Assembly (NCBI RefSeq): GCF_000007665.1
Contig: NC_006087.1
Span: forward strand, 124,001 to 188,000
Reading direction: 5' to 3'
Origin: Leifsonia xyli subsp. xyli str. CTCB07
GTDB taxonomy: Bacteria; Actinomycetota; Actinomycetes; Actinomycetales; Microbacteriaceae
Length of the DNA: 64,000 nucleotides
Positions 61,484 to 64,000 of this stretch are shown in pieces. The notes under the pieces were generated by a model. That model saw only the letters and a list, made by a program, of their open reading frames with translations, did not search any database and was not told the origin of the DNA. Position numbers and translations under genes: made by a program. Positions within the stretch are counted from its first letter, which is position 1; each line of letters starts with the position of its first letter.

Positions 61484-64000
61484 GTGGGCCTAAATGTGAG
61501 GACACACCATGGAAGGGCGCTCTCACGCCGATCTCCCCTCTTCGCTGATTACATATTCAGGCCCCACTTGCTCGAGCGGATGCGGTCGGCGCAGTTCATT
61601 TCGATTGAAGGACCTGTCGGATCGGGGAAGTCTGCGCTGGCCGCCGAGTTCCTGAGCGTCTATGCGGAAGGCGAGCCGAGTCTCACTTTCCTCCCGAGAA
61701 GCTCGGAGTACTCGCGCGAAGAGTTCTGGGATCAGGTCGCAGCTCGAATGCGAATTGAAGGAGTGCTGCCCGATCTGCTCGCAGAGGATGCGAACCGATC
61801 GCATCCCGACGACACCATCAACCTAATCCCCCCGGGTCGACGGACCACTGAATCTTCACTTCGATGACGTGCCCATCGCAGAGTGGGCGCACGTCATGAA
61901 CGATGTGATCCGTCTGCTTGAATGCAATCCCCGGATTCGAATTCTGATGTCAACCCGTCGCCAACGTCGACACGATGCTGTCGTCGCCGCCGTCCCGACC
62001 GGCATCGTCATCGGCGCGGACGACCTGCGCCTCACCGCGGAAGAGGCGACCCGGAGCGTCAGCCGGCGCCTCGCGGGCGACGCTGCGCCGCAGATGCCGG
62101 CCATGTTCGGCGGGCAGACCGCGACCACAGCCATCGCTATCAGGAACGGACTGACGCACCTCGACGTCGATTCGCTGTCGGCCATGCACCTCGACACTCT
62201 TCTCAGCCGTTTGACGACCGAGGAGCGTGCGGATCTCGATGCACTCACCATCCCCACCTACGCCATACGCGAGACTCTCGCAGTGTTGTGTCGCGATGTC
62301 GACGCGGCACTCGGAAACGCAGAAGCGCTAGGACTACTGCACTGGGACTACGATCAAGGCCGCCCGGTCTGGTCAATCGCCGACCCGGCGCGTTCGCTCC
62401 TTCTCTCCTGGCTTACGCAAGCGGATCCGCTCCGTTCGCGCGCCCTGCACGCGGTCACAGCTCGCGCCCACGCGCAGCACGGTTACCACTTCGGGGCATT
62501 TGAGATGGCCATCCTGGCCAGAGACTACGCATTCGCGGCACAGCTGTTGGACGCATTCTCAGACGAGCCTACACGGGTGCATCACCGGACCGTGATCGAT
62601 CTCCTGGAGGGGGTGGGCACGCAAGTGCTGCGGGAGCACCCGGCCCTCAAACTCGGGCTCGCGCTCACGCTCGCGTACCGCTTCGAAGGGCTCCGCTCCC
62701 GGTCGACAGCGTTGTATCAACGAGCGACACGACAGATCCTTCGAAATGTGGACCGCTCTCGTCCGACGGCTCACATCATCGATCTGGGACGCCTCGCCAA
62801 CACCTATCAAGTTCTTGGAAACTTCCGGCGTTATCGGAAGATGGCCGAACGCCTGATGGAGTCGGTGGACACGCTGGAGAGTCACGTCCTCATGGACGCC
62901 GGAGTCAGCGTTCACGCGGCCATGCTCCGCGCCGCCGGCAGTCTTCTGTCTGCCGGCGACTACGACGGCGCCGGGAAGCTCGCGGCAAGGCTCAGCAGCG
63001 TTGCGCAGGACCACAGCGAACTGTTCTACTCCGCCGTCGCAGTCATAGCGCTTGTCGCTGCAAGAGCCGGACGAATTCGTGAAGCGAACCGCCTGCTTGG
63101 CTCACTCGATGCTATGGGAGTGCCCGCGACGGTCAAGAACGGACTGCGCGGTTACGCGGCTGAGGTCGCCCGCGCGCTGATTAGCCTCGAGCAGGGCGAC
63201 ACCAACACCGCCCAGCGCATCATCGACGACATCCACGATGTCGCCGCAAGAACCCCGCATTGGCCGCTTCTTGCCGCCGTAGGAGCTCTACGTGCGCTTG
63301 TGGACGGGGACCCTCAAGACGGACTGACCGTTCTCGGCCGGCAGGTTGAGAACGCCGGCCGGCCCGCGATCGCGCCCGCGGCCGCCCGGTATTTGGCCTC
63401 TGTGCGAGCATTGCTGTTCCTGGCAGACGGCCGTCACGGCGAGGCGTTGCGTGAGATCCGTCACCATGGACGCACAGAGTCAGGTTTCGGGGCGTTGTAC
63501 AGCTTCGTTAGCGGGAGCACGGAAGAAGCACTCGTTCGGGCCAGCGCCCAACTCCACCGAGACGACACCACCGTCACAGACCAGCTGCTCTCCGCGGCTG
63601 TGGCCAGTGCGGCATCGAGGCAATTGGGCGCCACCGACGCCGTTGTTGAATACCGCCGGCTGGCAGTGAGCGTCTCGGAGGAGAACGAGTACCGGTCACC
63701 GCTGCAGTGGCTGCCCGCCGCGTCGATTGAATGGCTCGCCGAGGTGATCGATGTTTCGCCTCTTAAGGGCGATCGGTCACTGTTCCCCTTAGAAGAGCGA
63801 ACCCAAGTTGTGCTCACCGATCGAGAGCAGGCAGTGATCAGAGCGGCCGTCACCTGCAAGAACCGGTCTGAGATCGCGCAGAGGCTGCATGTTTCCGAGA
63901 ACACGGTGAAGTCCCAGCTCAAGTCGATCTACACGAAGCTCGGCGTCAACACGCGAGAGGATGCGGTCGTTCGCGCGGCAGAGTTGGGACTGATCGCCCC
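61484..64000 (+). pseudogene. LuxR-family regulator with MalT-like ATPase, frameshifted, runs off the window
   Basis: A large signal-transducing activator type. The first frame carries FRPHLLERMRSAQFISIEGP and the Walker A loop GPVGSGKSALAAEFL, then ends at 61867. From about 61850 another frame continues: LNLHFDDVPIAEWAHVMNDV, RILMSTRRQRRHDAVVAAVP (sensor-like), a long helical repeat region, and from about 63815 the LuxR helix-turn-helix LTDREQAVIRAAVTCKNRSE and IAQRLHVSENTVKSQLKSIY. It is open at base 64000. The shift lies near 61840, just after the Walker A region. The start codon is uncertain; GTG 61496 and GTG 61484 are possible. The remaining frame is long and clean, so the break may be recent. 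Confidence 0.82.

Overview
The window looks like a chromosomal segment of a high-GC actinobacterium of the family Microbacteriaceae. It most resembles the reduced, pseudogene-rich genome type known from Leifsonia xyli. That assignment is inferred from gene content, protein style, one complete rRNA operon and the many broken genes; no database search was possible.

Layout. 1-2962: methylcitrate-cycle end (prpB partial, prpC frameshifted) and a frameshifted radC. 2892-4229: a short aspartyl-tRNA synthetase without the bacterial insertion domain. 4327-9067: a tight operon for system II cytochrome c maturation (phosphatase, ResA-like, CcdA, ResB, CcsB) closed by a strong hairpin. 9120-15198: rRNA leader, 16S, 23S, 5S, processing stems and terminator. 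15277-24756: an Arg/Gly-repeat TPR protein, a HAD phosphatase and the main menaquinone cluster (menC, B, E, A, D). 24962-38234: an accessory and decay zone. It holds two integrase fragments, one full and two truncated copies of an IS481-like element, an IS3-like element with a foreign insert, an orphan DNA methyltransferase, broken MFS, aldo-keto reductase and M23 peptidase genes, a low-GC secreted-protein locus and tRNA-Met/tRNA-Thr. 38235-49665: a winged-helix regulator, upp, tadA, a broken membrane protein, a CDF transporter, proC, a KtrAB-type potassium system, small regulators and a 32-residue bS22-like ribosomal protein. 49665-55825: paired GntR regulators and a second menaquinone locus (menF, menG with an odd tail, polyprenyl diphosphate synthase) with an FprA-type reductase. 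55890-64000: a broken acyltransferase, yajQ, tRNA-Tyr, a UDP-GlcNAc 2-epimerase with an internal stop and a frameshifted LuxR/MalT-type regulator running off the end.

How the parts fit. The two menaquinone loci together encode chorismate to menaquinone (MenF, MenD, MenC, MenE, MenB, MenA, MenG) plus a side-chain synthase. With the cytochrome c maturation operon they describe an aerobic menaquinone/cytochrome respiratory chain. These core modules look intact, while transport, surface, DNA-repair and propionate functions carry frameshifts or stops. That is the pattern expected of a host-restricted bacterium.

No clearly new multi-gene system was found. The best candidates for novelty are the low-GC secreted-protein locus at 34771-35205, the Arg/Gly-repeat protein beside the rRNA operon, the MenG tail, the IS481-like element that sits in CTAG at stop codons, and the membrane-protein fragment carried inside an IS3 element.
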